DNA of 64,000 nucleotides from Hyphomonadaceae bacterium (GTDB lineage Bacteria > Pseudomonadota > Alphaproteobacteria > Caulobacterales > Aquidulcibacteraceae): the NCBI GenBank assembly GCA_016791425.1, contig JAEUMQ010000016.1:186001-250000 (forward strand). Reading direction: 5' to 3'. The position numbers were made by a program, and so were the translations under genes. The notes beneath the pieces were generated by a model. It was given only the letters and a program-made list of their open reading frames with translations, did not search any database and had not been told where the DNA came from. Below, piece after piece: positions 18,274 through 26,593 of this stretch (position 1 is the first letter of the stretch; every line of letters begins with the position of its first letter).

Positions 18274-18922
18274 ACTTCACGGGGAACATGTGCGCGTAGG
18301 GCTTCGCCTCTTCCAGCACGCGTGCAAAGGACGGCCGCGCTTCCAGCCGCTCCAGATACCGCGCCAAGTTTGGCCGCTTCTCTCCGAAGGGCACAACCTT
18401 CCGCCCGTAATGCAGCGCCGGCGCAGCGGCGCAATCGGCCATCGTGAACGCCTCGCCCATTACCCACGTCTTCGAAGCCATATCGCGCTCGACCAGATCG
18501 TACGCCGTCTCCATGCCCGCGCGCGCCTGCTCCGCGCCATACGGATCCCTGCTTCCCTCGGGCCGAATGTATTCGCTCACCATCTTCTGCATCCGCTCAT
18601 GGATGTAGAGATCGAAGAACCGGTCGCGCATCCGCATCTGCCGCGCGAGATCTGGATCGGCCGGGATGAGCGCCGTCTTCCCCGGATGGTGCTGCGCCAG
18701 ATACTCGATGATGATGCTGGATTCCGGCACGATCCAATCGCGCGCCTCGTCCTTCAGCACCGGGAACTTCCCGACCGGCCAGAGCGCGAGGAAGTCCGCA
18801 CGATCCTTGGCGTCGCCGAGATTGACGAGCTTCGGCGTGAACGCGACGCCCGTCTCGTAGAGCGCGATAAGCGCCTTCCAGCAGAACGACGACAGCGGAT
18901 GATAATAGAGCGTCAGACTCAT
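18272..18922 (-). CDS. Glutathione S-transferase family protein
   Basis: The 216-residue protein has a thioredoxin-like N-terminal domain (LTLYYHPLSSFCWKALIALYE, GKFPVLKDEARDWIVPESSIIIEYLA with the cis-Pro and ESS glutathione-binding motif) and an all-helical C-terminal domain (WVMGEAFTMADCAAAPALHYG). It likely conjugates or reduces electrophiles with glutathione. The start overlaps the stop of the YceI gene (ATGA), so the two are co-expressed, with YceI first. The substrate is not predictable. Confidence 0.9.
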   Translation of the reverse strand: MSLTLYYHPLSSFCWKALIALYETGVAFTPKLVNLGDAKDRADFLALWPVGKFPVLKDEARDWIVPESSIIIEYLAQHHPGKTALIPADPDLARQMRMRDRFFDLYIHERMQKMVSEYIRPEGSRDPYGAEQARAGMETAYDLVERDMASKTWVMGEAFTMADCAAAPALHYGRKVVPFGEKRPNLARYLERLEARPSFARVLEEAKPYAHMFPVK

Positions 18923-19617
18923 TTCTGCTCCTGCGTTGCCGGCGGCGGCGTCCAGGCCGGCCCGTTGAACTCCGCCTCGATGGCGAACGCAACCTCGTCG
19001 CCGACGCCCATCGTCGAACCCGGCGGCGGCACGCCGAGCGAGAGCCCGAACTCCGATCGCTTCAGCGCTCCGTGGGCGGAAAATCCGATCCGCGCATTCG
19101 GATCCATCGGATGCCCCGCATAGCCGCCATTGAACGTGGCCTCCAGCGTCACCGGCTTGGTCACGCCGCGAAACGTGAGCTCGCCCGTGATGTGCGCCGC
19201 GTTCGCCGCAATCATCTCCACCGAGGTGGAACGGAAGCTCATCTGCGGGAACTGCGCCGTATCAAGCCATTGCGGCCCCTTGAGGTCGTTCAGAAAGCCC
19301 GCCGGCGGCGCAGGAATGCCCAGCGACCGCGGATCGATCGTCGCGCTGACACGCGACGCGGACGGATTTGCCGGATCAAGGTCAAGCGTCGCGTCCCATG
19401 TCTCGAAACGGCCGGTGTATTGCGAGAAGCCGATATGATCGACGCGAAAGACGAGGCTCGCATGCGCCTTGTCGAGCGTATAGCGCCCGGCCGGAACATC
19501 CGTCGCGACCGGCTGGACCGGCCCCGCCGGCGCGGCGGGCGCCTCCCCTTTCGGCGCCGCCGGCTGCGCGCAAGCGGCCAGCGCCAGAAGCGCCGCGCTG
19601 ATCGGCAATCGTTTCAT
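18919..19617 (-). CDS. YceI family lipoprotein
   Basis: The 232-residue protein has a lipobox (LALAACAQP) and an Ala/Pro-rich linker before the YceI domain: GRYTLDKAHASLVFRVDHIGFSQYTGRF, ATIDPRSLG, FPQMSFRSTSVEMI, TGELTFRGVTKPVTLEATFNGG. YceI domains form a lipocalin-like barrel that binds polyisoprenoid or quinone-like lipids. The ATG at 19617 is chosen because it starts the signal peptide. It overlaps the GST gene downstream by 4 bases. Confidence 0.9.
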   Translation of the reverse strand: MKRLPISAALLALAACAQPAAPKGEAPAAPAGPVQPVATDVPAGRYTLDKAHASLVFRVDHIGFSQYTGRFETWDATLDLDPANPSASRVSATIDPRSLGIPAPPAGFLNDLKGPQWLDTAQFPQMSFRSTSVEMIAANAAHITGELTFRGVTKPVTLEATFNGGYAGHPMDPNARIGFSAHGALKRSEFGLSLGVPPPGSTMGVGDEVAFAIEAEFNGPAWTPPPATQEQK

Positions 19618-19696
19618 GTGAATTCTCCCATCGCGTCGCATCAAGGACGCGCGAGCAACTCGCCGTCCGACATGTCCTATGAACTTTTCTGCGCCA

Positions 19697-20629
19697 TCAG
19701 CGTTGCGCCGCGAGGTGCTCCGCCAGCCGGTCGAACGTCGAGGCCCAGCCGCCCGCATGTCCATCGCGCGACGCCGCCGACGGCAGGAAGTCCTGCCGGA
19801 AACTCATCCGCGTCTTTGCGCCTTCATCCGCGAAATCGCCCACCTCTTCGAAATCGACCGTGATCAGCATATCATCGTCCTCGCCGTCCCACTTCATCGT
19901 GAACACGAGCCGCTCCGGCGCAATCACCTCGCGATAGGTTCCGCCCTGCCAAAGATCCCGCCCATCCGCGACGGACTGCAGGCAAGAGCGCCACTTTCCG
20001 CCCGGCCGGACGTCGTGATCCGACTTGACCAGCGGATGATCGCGCGGCCCCGCCCATTTGAGCGCATGCTCCTGCTCCGTCCACATCCGCCACACCAATT
20101 CGCGCGGCGCATCGAACACGCGCGTGATGATGAGCGTGTGCGCATCCTCGCCGCGCGCCTGCTTCTCCACATAAGCTGCAAGGCGCCCAACCGTCTGATG
20201 TCCGCCCTCTTCGGCGCCGACTTCGCGCATGACCCGGTCGCGCATCTCCGCGGTCGCGAAAACCGCGCGCAGCGTCACCCGTGTCCTTCCCTGCCCCTCC
20301 TCGAAAGTCACAACAGTGTGGAACTGCACGTCCTCCACCGCGTCGCTGTCCTCCGCCCCGTCATGGCGATAGGAAATCCGCTCCGGCCGCACGATCTCAT
20401 CAAACGTGATGCGGTTCTCGTAATCGCGTCCGTCGGGCCCGTGCATCGTGAACCGCCACACGCCGCCCTTCCGCATGTCGAAGCTGTGCGTCGTCGTGGT
20501 GAACCCGTCCGGCCCCCACCATTCCGCCAGATGCCGCGGGTCTGTCCACGCCTCGAACACCAGCGCCCGCGGCGCATCGATCACCCGCGTGATGATCATG
20601 GATCGTGCGTCGAGATCAGTGGCCGCCAT
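19697..20629 (-). CDS. Tandem SRPBCC/AHSA1-domain protein
   Basis: The 310-residue protein carries two AHSA1-type SRPBCC domains in a row. The first runs from about 18 to 160 (MIITRVIDAPRALVFEAWTDPRHLAEWWGPDGFT, then SFDMRKGGVWRFTMHGPDG). The second runs from about 168 to 308 (LIITRVFDAPRELVWRMWTEQEHALKWAGP, then DVRPGGKWRSC). Each domain is a helix-grip fold with a ligand cavity, and the family usually occurs as single domains. The gene follows an ArsR regulator. The start ATG 20629 has GGGGAGCAAG before it; earlier in-frame ATGs at 20641 and 20650 overlap the arsR stop. The ligand is unknown. Confidence 0.85.
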   Translation of the reverse strand: MAATDLDARSMIITRVIDAPRALVFEAWTDPRHLAEWWGPDGFTTTTHSFDMRKGGVWRFTMHGPDGRDYENRITFDEIVRPERISYRHDGAEDSDAVEDVQFHTVVTFEEGQGRTRVTLRAVFATAEMRDRVMREVGAEEGGHQTVGRLAAYVEKQARGEDAHTLIITRVFDAPRELVWRMWTEQEHALKWAGPRDHPLVKSDHDVRPGGKWRSCLQSVADGRDLWQGGTYREVIAPERLVFTMKWDGEDDDMLITVDFEEVGDFADEGAKTRMSFRQDFLPSAASRDGHAGGWASTFDRLAEHLAAQR

Positions 20630-20642
20630 CTTGCTCCCCATC

Positions 20643-21011
20643 TTATTCATCCGTATCCGGACGAGTCTTGCGCGCAGGCTTCTTCGCCTTGCCCTGCAGA
20701 TCTTGCAGATAGGCGTCGAGCCGGTCGAACCGCGCTTCCCAGAGCGCGCGATAGCGCCCGAGCCAGTCATCGACCTCCTTCAACGCGGTCGCCTCCAGCC
20801 GGCACGGACGCCATTGCGCCTCCTTCCCGCGCGCGATGAGCCCGGCGCGCTGCAGCACCTTGAGATGCTTGGAGACCGCCGGCAGGCTCATGTCGAAAGG
20901 CTCGGCCAGCTCGCTCACCGAGGTTTCCCCCAGCGCCAGCCGCGCCAGGATCGCCCGCCGGGTCGGATCCGCGAGCGCGGCGAACTTGGCGCTGAGGGCA
21001 TCCTGGCTCAT
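20643..21011 (-). CDS. ArsR-family winged-helix regulator
   Basis: The 122-residue protein begins MSQDALSAKFAALADPTRRAILARLALGETSVSELAEPF, the ArsR start of the type paired with AHSA1 proteins, followed by recognition helix MSLPAVSKHLKVLQRAGLI. No metal-binding Cys motif (such as CVCDLC) is seen, so it likely senses something else. It is upstream of, and probably co-transcribed with, the tandem AHSA1 gene. An inverted repeat just upstream (21020-21059) is a candidate autoregulatory site. A start 25 codons earlier is possible but would cover that element. Confidence 0.9.
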   Translation of the reverse strand: MSQDALSAKFAALADPTRRAILARLALGETSVSELAEPFDMSLPAVSKHLKVLQRAGLIARGKEAQWRPCRLEATALKEVDDWLGRYRALWEARFDRLDAYLQDLQGKAKKPARKTRPDTDE

Positions 21012-21019
21012 CGTAATGT

Positions 21020-21059
21020 ACCAATCGGTTAAGTAACTCGTCGGTTCAATACGATTGGT
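21020..21059. promoter_or_regulatory. Candidate ArsR operator
   Basis: ACCAATCG (21020-21027) and its exact reverse complement CGATTGGT (21052-21059) frame a 24-base AT-richer centre. The centre also holds the direct hexamers TCGGTT at 21025-21030 and 21041-21046. It starts 9 bases upstream of the arsR ATG in an otherwise GC-rich region. This fits an autoregulated arsR promoter, but the binding is inferred. Confidence 0.5.
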
Positions 21060-21171
21060 CTCCGCGTTTGTCAAATCGCGCTGCACGGCTCCACGCCGCC
21101 TTGCCCCCGCAATGACCGTCCGCTAGAAGGCCCGCTTCCCTTTGCGGCGGAATCTATAAGGAGCGCCCCCG

Positions 21172-21825
21172 ATGGCGGGCATCGTGTTGAACGTGGAGCG
21201 GCGTGAGAAGACCGGAACGGGCAATGCCCGAGCCACGCGCCGGGGCGAACTCCTGCCGGGCGTCCTCTATGGCGGCGAGCGCGGCTCCGTGCCGATCGAG
21301 CTTAAGCTAACCGAAGTGCTCACCGCGCTCCGCAGCGGCAAGTTCGTCTCCCACCTTGTCGAGATCGACCACAAGGGCGAGCGCCAGCCGGTGATCCCGC
21401 GCGCGATCCAGTATCACCCGGTTTCCGAGCGCCCCATCCACATCGACCTCTTCCGCGTCGAAGAAAACACGGTCGTCACGATCGACGTGCCGGTCCACTT
21501 CAAGAACCAGGAAGCCTCCCCGGGCATCAAGCGCGGCGGCGCGCTCAATATCGTGCGCCACACCATCCCGCTGCGCGTGAAGGCCAACGCCATTCCCGAA
21601 GAGATCGTGATCGACCTCACCGGCGCCGATATCGGATACGTGCTGCACATCTCGGCGGTCGATCTGCCGTACGGCGCCAAGCCCGCGCTGGCGGGCGATT
21701 TCACGATCGCCACCATCGCCGGCCGCCAAGCCGAAGCGGAAGAAACCACCGCCGCCGCGGCCGCACCGGCCGAAGGCGCCGCCCCAGCCGCCGACGCCGC
21801 GAAGAAAGAGCCGGAAAAGAAGTAG
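21172..21825 (+). CDS. rplY: 50S ribosomal protein L25 (Ctc-type)
   Basis: The 217-residue protein has the 5S-rRNA-binding L25 domain at the N-terminus (LNVERREKTGTGNARATRRGELLPGVLYGG) and the longer Ctc-type C-terminal beta domain (HIDLFRVEENTVVTIDVPVHFKNQEASPGIKRGGALNIV). It ends in an Ala/Glu/Lys-rich tail. AAGGAG lies upstream of ATG 21172. It is followed by pth, the standard rplY-pth order, with a subtype A repeat in the 199-base gap. Confidence 0.96.
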   Translation: MAGIVLNVERREKTGTGNARATRRGELLPGVLYGGERGSVPIELKLTEVLTALRSGKFVSHLVEIDHKGERQPVIPRAIQYHPVSERPIHIDLFRVEENTVVTIDVPVHFKNQEASPGIKRGGALNIVRHTIPLRVKANAIPEEIVIDLTGADIGYVLHISAVDLPYGAKPALAGDFTIATIAGRQAEAEETTAAAAAPAEGAAPAADAAKKEPEKK

Positions 21826-21917
21826 GCTTCGCCTCTTTCGCGGCGCTACGCTTCCGCGCGACGGAGCGGGTGTTGCTTCACCAACGTTTCAAATCAACCT
21901 CACGTCCGCAATGTGAG

Positions 21918-21961
21918 GCGCCCCCCTCCCCTTCAAGGGGAGGGGCTAGGGGGTGGGGTGA
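21918..21961 (+). repeat. G-rich repeat, subtype A
   Basis: GCGCCCCCCTCCCC, a TTCAA loop, GGGGAGGGG, CTA, GGGGGTGGGGTGA. This is close to the consensus form and lies between rplY and pth on the same strand. A read-through transcript would carry the G-rich strand. The rest of the 199-base gap holds no gene. Confidence 0.9.
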
Positions 21962-22024
21962 GCCTCGTCCTCCGACAGCTCGCTGGAGCGCCTACGCGCC
22001 GCCCTTTCAAAACAAAGCGCCGCA

Positions 22025-22633
22025 ATGCTTCTCCTAGTCGGCCTCGGCAATCCCGGCGCCAAGCACGCTGGCAACCGCCACAACATCGGCTTCATGGCCG
22101 TCGAGGCGATCGCGCGCCGCTACAATTTCGGCCCGTGGCGCAAACGCTTCCAGGGCGAAGCCGCCGAAGGCGACATCGACGGCGCCAAATGCCTCGCGCT
22201 GAAGCCGCAAACCTACATGAACAATTCCGGCGCCGCCGTCGGCGAGGCTGCGCGCTTCTTCAAGCTCACGCCAGCGGACGTCGTGGTCTTCTATGACGAG
22301 ATCGATCTCGCGCCCGGCCGCTTCCGCATGAAGAAAGGCGGCGGCGCCGCCGGCCATAACGGCATCCGCTCCATCGCCGCCTCCGCAATCGGCGCCGACT
22401 TCCGCCGCGCGCGCCTGGGCGTGGGCCACCCCGGCCAGGCCGAGCTCGTCCACGGCTACGTGCTCTCCGACTTCCACAAAGCCGATTCCGATTGGGTCGC
22501 CGCCCTCCTCGACGCGACGGCCAAAGCCGCGCCGCTCCTCGTCAAAGGCGAGGACGAGAAATACCAGACCGAAGTGATGCGCCTGGCGCCCGCCGGCAAA
22601 GCCGATCCCCGCAAGTCTCCTGCGGACGCCTAG
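22025..22633 (+). CDS. pth: Peptidyl-tRNA hydrolase
   Basis: Pth recycles peptidyl-tRNAs released by stalled ribosomes. The 202-residue protein carries the family motifs [26 protein letters not shown] with the catalytic His in [44 protein letters not shown] and RLGVGHP. The C-terminal lid ends in a Lys/Pro-rich tail. ATG 22025 is chosen because [11 protein letters not shown] is the canonical start. A toxin-antitoxin module separates it from ychF, its usual neighbour. Confidence 0.97.
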   Translation: MLLLVGLGNPGAKHAGNRHNIGFMAVEAIARRYNFGPWRKRFQGEAAEGDIDGAKCLALKPQTYMNNSGAAVGEAARFFKLTPADVVVFYDEIDLAPGRFRMKKGGGAAGHNGIRSIAASAIGADFRRARLGVGHPGQAELVHGYVLSDFHKADSDWVAALLDATAKAAPLLVKGEDEKYQTEVMRLAPAGKADPRKSPADA

Positions 22634-22649
22634 CGCCGCCGCCAGGCCC

Positions 22650-22678
22650 TTGACACGGATACACGGATACACGATATC
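22650..22678 (+). promoter_or_regulatory. Candidate promoter of the toxin-antitoxin module
   Basis: TTGACA at 22650-22655 is a perfect -35 hexamer. After 17 bases comes GATATC at 22673-22678, a weak -10 candidate. The spacer contains the tandem octamer CGGATACA twice, a possible operator. The predicted transcript start falls at the antitoxin GTG codons, so the mRNA may be nearly leaderless. Confidence 0.45.
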
Positions 22679-22688
22679 AGTGCCCACT

Positions 22689-23087
22689 GTGGCAAACGTG
22701 ACCGTCACCCTGGAGGATAAGGTCCTCGTCCGTGCGCGCGCCGAAGCGGATCGCGCCGGCAAGAGCCTGTCGCGTTACCTCGCCGATCTGATCGAGGCGG
22801 AGGACGCGCGGCTCAAGGCTGAGCGCGTCGCCGCGATGGACGCCTTCCTCGCGCTCGCCGACCACGTGCCCCTTGACCGCCCCGACTGGAAGTTCGACCG
22901 GGAAGAGATCTATGACCGTCCTTATCCTGGTGGACACCAACGTGGTGCTCTACAGCCTGGATCGCGCAGCGCCCCTGAAGCAGGCGCGCTGCGCCGCGTG
23001 GCTGAGCGCGCTGACAGCGGCGAATTCGATGGCTGTCAGTCCGCAGGTCTGCAACGAAACCAGAAGCGCGGCCGAAAGAAAACTTAA
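22689..23087 (+). CDS. VapB-like antitoxin
   Basis: The N-terminal 70 residues (VANVTVTLEDKVLVRARAEADRAGKSLSRYLADLIEAED) form a ribbon-helix-helix-like DNA-binding segment, as in antitoxins paired with PIN toxins. A toxin-binding tail follows (LDRPDWKFDREEIYDRPYPGG). The frame stays open to 23087, overlapping the toxin gene by 176 bases, which is unusually long. The last 45 residues are low-complexity and may be a frame shadow of the toxin gene. The start is uncertain: GTG 22680 and 22689 are the candidates, while TTG 22650 is part of a -35 hexamer. Confidence 0.65.
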   Translation: MANVTVTLEDKVLVRARAEADRAGKSLSRYLADLIEAEDARLKAERVAAMDAFLALADHVPLDRPDWKFDREEIYDRPYPGGHQRGALQPGSRSAPEAGALRRVAERADSGEFDGCQSAGLQRNQKRGRKKT

Positions 23088-23355
23088 GCTGCCGCGCGAG
23101 CGGGCGCAGGCCGCGGCCGTGGCGCTTCTGCCATGGTGCACAGCGCCGCTCGGGCCGAATGAGGTTCGGGCGGCGGTCGCCATCGAAACGCGCTGGAAGA
23201 CCTCGTGGTGGGACGCCATCCTTCTGGCTTCGGCCGCCGCCGCGCGATGTACGCATTTCCTGACCGAAGACACTCAGTCGGCGCCTGAGATCGCAGGAGT
23301 GCGGATACTCAATCCGTTTCAAGCCGCGCCGGAAGACATTCTCCGCGCGCCATAG
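22912..23355 (+). CDS. PIN-domain (VapC-like) toxin
   Basis: The 147-residue protein has the PIN layout: an early Asp in ILVDTNVVLYSLD, a Glu in CNETRSAAERKL, an Asp in TSWWDAILLASAAAARC and an Asp in FLTEDTQ. These would form the acidic metal site of an RNase. It starts inside the antitoxin frame at ATG 22912, preceded by GGAAGAG. The RNA target is unknown. The gene ends 8 bases before ychF, so it lies in the pth-ychF interval. Confidence 0.85.
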   Translation: MTVLILVDTNVVLYSLDRAAPLKQARCAAWLSALTAANSMAVSPQVCNETRSAAERKLKLPRERAQAAAVALLPWCTAPLGPNEVRAAVAIETRWKTSWWDAILLASAAAARCTHFLTEDTQSAPEIAGVRILNPFQAAPEDILRAP

Positions 23356-23363
23356 AGGATCAC

Positions 23364-24461
23364 ATGGGTTTCAAGTGCGGCATCGTCGGACTGCCGAACG
23401 TCGGCAAGTCCACGCTCTTTAACGCCCTCACGCGCACTGCTGCGGCGCAGGCGGCGAACTACCCCTTCTGCACCATCGAGCCGAATGTCGGCGAGGTGGC
23501 GATGCCGGAGCCGCGCCTCGAGAAGCTGGCCGCGATCGCCAAGTCGAAGGAGATCATCCCCACACGGATGAACTTCGTGGACATCGCCGGCCTCGTCCGC
23601 GGCGCCTCCAAGGGCGAAGGCCTCGGCAACCAGTTCCTCGCCAACATCCGCGAATGCGACGCCATCGCCTACGTTCTGCGTTGTTTTGAGAACGACGACA
23701 TCACCCACGTCGAGAACCGCATCGATCCCGTGGCCGACCTGGAAACGGTCGAGACCGAGCTCATGCTCGCCGATCTTGAGAGCCTGGAGAAGCGCCTCCT
23801 CAATCTCGAGAAGAAGGCCAAGGGAGGCGACAAGGAAGCCAAGCAGAGCCTCGAGCTTTGCCTGCGCGCCAAGGCGCTCCTGGAAGACGGCAAGCCCGCG
23901 CGCCTCGTGAAGCACGCGCCCGAGGAAGAGAAGGCCTTCCAGATGCTGCAGCTCCTCACCGCCCTGCCGGTGCTGTACGTCTGCAACGTCGATGAACAGC
24001 ACGCCGCCGCCGGCAATGAGCACTCCAAACGCGTCGAGGCCCGCGCGAAGGCGGAGAGCGCCGCTTGCGTCGTCATCTGCGCGCAGATGGAGGCCGAGCT
24101 CGCCGCGCTCAATGACGAAGAGCAGACCGAATATCTCGCCGCCGCCGGCCTCCAGGAGCCCGGCCTCGTGAAACTCATCCACGCCGGCTACGATCTCTTG
24201 GGCCTGCAGACCTATTTCACCGTCGGCCCGAAAGAGGCGCGCGCCTGGACCATCCACAAGGGCTGGACCGCGCCGCAGGCCGCGGGCGTCATCCATACCG
24301 ATTTCGAGAAGGGCTTCATCCGCGCCGAGACGATCGCCTACGAGGATTTCGTCAAGCTCGGCGGCGAACAGGCGGCGAAGGACGCCGGCAAGATGCGCCT
24401 CGAAGGCAAGGACTACGTCGTCCGCGAAGGCGACGTCATGCATTTCCGCTTCAACGCCTGA
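23364..24461 (+). CDS. ychF: Redox-regulated ATPase YchF (Obg-like)
   Basis: YchF/OLA1 binds the ribosome and hydrolyses ATP in preference to GTP. The 365-residue protein has the G1 motif [18 protein letters not shown], switch and G3 region [23 protein letters not shown], the changed G4 motif (VCNVDE instead of NKxD) that explains the nucleotide preference, a coiled-coil insertion and the C-terminal TGS-like domain ([17 protein letters not shown]). The length is typical. It normally follows pth, from which it is parted here by the toxin-antitoxin pair. Confidence 0.97.
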   Translation: MGFKCGIVGLPNVGKSTLFNALTRTAAAQAANYPFCTIEPNVGEVAMPEPRLEKLAAIAKSKEIIPTRMNFVDIAGLVRGASKGEGLGNQFLANIRECDAIAYVLRCFENDDITHVENRIDPVADLETVETELMLADLESLEKRLLNLEKKAKGGDKEAKQSLELCLRAKALLEDGKPARLVKHAPEEEKAFQMLQLLTALPVLYVCNVDEQHAAAGNEHSKRVEARAKAESAACVVICAQMEAELAALNDEEQTEYLAAAGLQEPGLVKLIHAGYDLLGLQTYFTVGPKEARAWTIHKGWTAPQAAGVIHTDFEKGFIRAETIAYEDFVKLGGEQAAKDAGKMRLEGKDYVVREGDVMHFRFNA

Positions 24462-24464
24462 GGA

Positions 24465-25391
24465 TCACGGCCGCACGTAAACTTTGCCGCGCTGATAATC
24501 GATCGCCAGCCCCTCGACGCGCCCCCACACATCCATGCCGATCACGATCGCCGGCTCGCGGGTGACTCCCCAAATGTCGAAGATGTGCACGTCCGCCGCA
24601 TAGGCCGCGACATTGTGCACATCGAGATCGCCGACATCCACCTTCGGCACGAAGAGGAAATTATCGATCCGCATCGGCCGCCCGGCGCTGACGAGCCGCG
24701 TCCCCAGAAGCGGCGCAATGCGCCGCGTCGGCCGATCGAGCGCCTGCACCAGCGCCATGTTGACGAAGCTCGTCTGCGCGCCGGTGTCGATGATCACGTG
24801 CGCCTTCACCCCGTCGATCTCGCCGTCCGCGATGACGAGATTGCCGCGCTGAAACCGCGCCGGCAGCGCCACCCACCCGCGCCCGAGCAGCCGGCGCGAC
24901 GCCTCTTCCAGGCGCACCGAGCCCGCTTCCATGTCCATCACCAGCCGCCGGTTGCGCAGCGAATCCGCGCCGAGGATTCCGTCCGCCCCTGCCAGCACCG
25001 CGCCGTCGAGCACGGGCACGAGCGCGTTGCGCACCCCGTCCACCTCGCCGACGCGCAGCAAACCGATGCGCGTGATCGGCGAAGCGACCGGCCCCGTGAA
25101 CGTGTGCACGATCTCGTCCGGCAGCAGCGGCATGGCGAGCCGATCAGCCAGCCCGCGCGAAATGCCCGACCGGTTCGCGCCGGTGTCGATCAGGAACTTG
25201 AACGGTCCTTGCCCATCGACCATCACCTCGGCGGTGACGCGCCCCGCGACATCGAGCGCCACTGGCATCGTCACCGGTTCCGGCGGCGACCCCGTAGGCG
25301 CGTCCAACGGCGCCCCGGCCCCGAGGAAAAGCAGGGCCGGCGCGAGCACGAGGGCGAGCGCGCGCTCGCGCAGGTCTGCCCAAATCGACAC
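24465..25391 (-). CDS. Retropepsin-like aspartic protease with two DTG domains
   Basis: The 308-residue protein has an N-terminal hydrophobic signal or anchor and two retropepsin-like halves, each with its own Asp-Thr-Gly active site: FLIDTGANRSGIS near 65-77 and VIIDTGAQTSFVN near 200-212. Retropepsins normally dimerise to form one active site. Two copies in one chain would form a pseudo-dimer, as in eukaryotic pepsins. Paired hydrophobic-Gly loops (GADGILGAD, IVIGMDVWG) follow each DTG. The start is GTG 25391. The substrate is unknown. The gene is convergent with ychF, 3 bases away. Confidence 0.82.
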   Translation of the reverse strand: MSIWADLRERALALVLAPALLFLGAGAPLDAPTGSPPEPVTMPVALDVAGRVTAEVMVDGQGPFKFLIDTGANRSGISRGLADRLAMPLLPDEIVHTFTGPVASPITRIGLLRVGEVDGVRNALVPVLDGAVLAGADGILGADSLRNRRLVMDMEAGSVRLEEASRRLLGRGWVALPARFQRGNLVIADGEIDGVKAHVIIDTGAQTSFVNMALVQALDRPTRRIAPLLGTRLVSAGRPMRIDNFLFVPKVDVGDLDVHNVAAYAADVHIFDIWGVTREPAIVIGMDVWGRVEGLAIDYQRGKVYVRP

Positions 25392-25487
25392 GCGCCGATG
25401 CTACCCCTCACGCGCGCGTCCCGTCCATGTCGCCGGCCGCAAGATTATCGCTTTCGTCCCCGCCGTGCTTGCGCCAAACAAGTCCAC

Positions 25488-26144
25488 ATGACCGACATCA
25501 AGAGCCTTCACGACGGATTCTCCCTTTCCACCCATCGGGTTGCGGCCAAGGGGGCGCGCAAGGGCGGAGTCGTCGTCATCCAGGAAATCTTCGGGATCAG
25601 CCCCCACATCCGCGCCATGTGCGACGCCTTCGCCGCGCGCGGCTACGAAGCGCTGGCGCCTTCCCTGTTCGACCGCATCGAGCGCGGCTTCCAGGCCGGC
25701 ATGGACGAGGCCGGCATGCAGAAGGCCCGCGGCGCGATCCAGAACGTGAATTGGGACGAAGTGGCCGGCGACGTGCAGGCCGCCATCGACGCGCTCGCGC
25801 CGCCCGTGATGATCACCGGCTTCTGCTATGGCGGCGCGGTCGCCTGGCTCGCCGCCCAGCGTTGCAGCGGTCTCTCCGCCGCCAGCGGCTTCTATGGCCG
25901 CTTCATCACCGCGCTGCTCGCTTCCCCCCCGCAGGTCCCGATCATCCTTCACTTCGGCAGCAAGGATGCGGGCATCCCGCTCACCGAAGTCGATAAGATC
26001 CGCGCCGCCTATCCCGATGCGCCGATCCATCTCTACGACGCCGGCCACGGCTTCTGCCGCGAAGGCAGCCGCGATTTCGACGCTCCGAGCCGCGACCTTG
26101 CGCTTCAGCGCACGTTCGATCTCTTCGACCAGCACGCGAACTAG
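25488..26144 (+). CDS. Dienelactone hydrolase family protein
   Basis: The 218-residue protein has the DLH triad with a Cys nucleophile: Cys113 in TGFCYGGAVAW, Asp160 in HFGSKDAGIP and His187 in YDAGHGFC. The first part (GGVVVIQEIFGISPHIRAMCDAFAARGYEALAP) is also typical. The family hydrolyses lactones or esters such as dienelactone in chloroaromatic degradation. No catabolic genes are adjacent, so the physiological substrate is unknown. ATG 25488 is the family-consistent start. A VOC gene follows after 11 bases. Confidence 0.9.
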   Translation: MTDIKSLHDGFSLSTHRVAAKGARKGGVVVIQEIFGISPHIRAMCDAFAARGYEALAPSLFDRIERGFQAGMDEAGMQKARGAIQNVNWDEVAGDVQAAIDALAPPVMITGFCYGGAVAWLAAQRCSGLSAASGFYGRFITALLASPPQVPIILHFGSKDAGIPLTEVDKIRAAYPDAPIHLYDAGHGFCREGSRDFDAPSRDLALQRTFDLFDQHAN

Positions 26145-26155
26145 GGAGTAAGACG

Positions 26156-26551
26156 ATGGCGATCGATCATGTGTCCGTCGGCGTGAGCGACATGACCCGC
26201 GCCAAGCGCCTCTACGATGCGATGCTGGCGCCGCTCGGCCTGGCGCCGATCTTCCCGGTGGAGATCAACGGGACGCTCGTGGGCGTCGGCTACGGCCAGG
26301 GCCAGAAGCCGAGCTTCTGGATCCAGTTTCCGATCAACCATCAGCCCTCGACCGCCGGCAACGGCGTGCATGTCGCCTTCACCGCGCCCACGCGCGAAGC
26401 GGTCGATGGCTTCTACCTCGCCGCGCTCGCCAATGGCGCTGTGGAGGACGGCGCGCCCGGCCTGCGCACCGAATATCATCCCGGCTATTACGGCGCCTTC
26501 GTCCGCGACCACGACGGCAACAAGCTCGAAGCCGTCAATCACGGCTTCTAG
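26156..26551 (+). CDS. VOC family protein (glyoxalase-like)
   Basis: The 131-residue protein is a compact VOC fold: MAIDHVSVGVSDMTRAKRLYDAMLAPLG, HVAFTAPTREAVDGFYLAAL and YYGAFVRDHDGNKLEAVNHG. His5, the His of HVAF and the Glu of KLEAV sit at typical metal-ligand positions. It follows the dienelactone hydrolase gene in the same direction with AGGGAGTAAG before the ATG, so the two are probably co-transcribed. The substrate is unknown. Confidence 0.88.
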   Translation: MAIDHVSVGVSDMTRAKRLYDAMLAPLGLAPIFPVEINGTLVGVGYGQGQKPSFWIQFPINHQPSTAGNGVHVAFTAPTREAVDGFYLAALANGAVEDGAPGLRTEYHPGYYGAFVRDHDGNKLEAVNHGF

Positions 26552-26593
26552 AGCAGGTCGCGATCAGGATGAGGGTGCTTAGCGGCGCGCGCC

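Noticed and set aside
24585-25487. Long upstream extension of the dienelactone hydrolase frame
   Set aside because: The extension is antisense to the retropepsin-like gene and has the His/Arg-rich look of a shadow frame; the hydrolase starts at ATG 25488.
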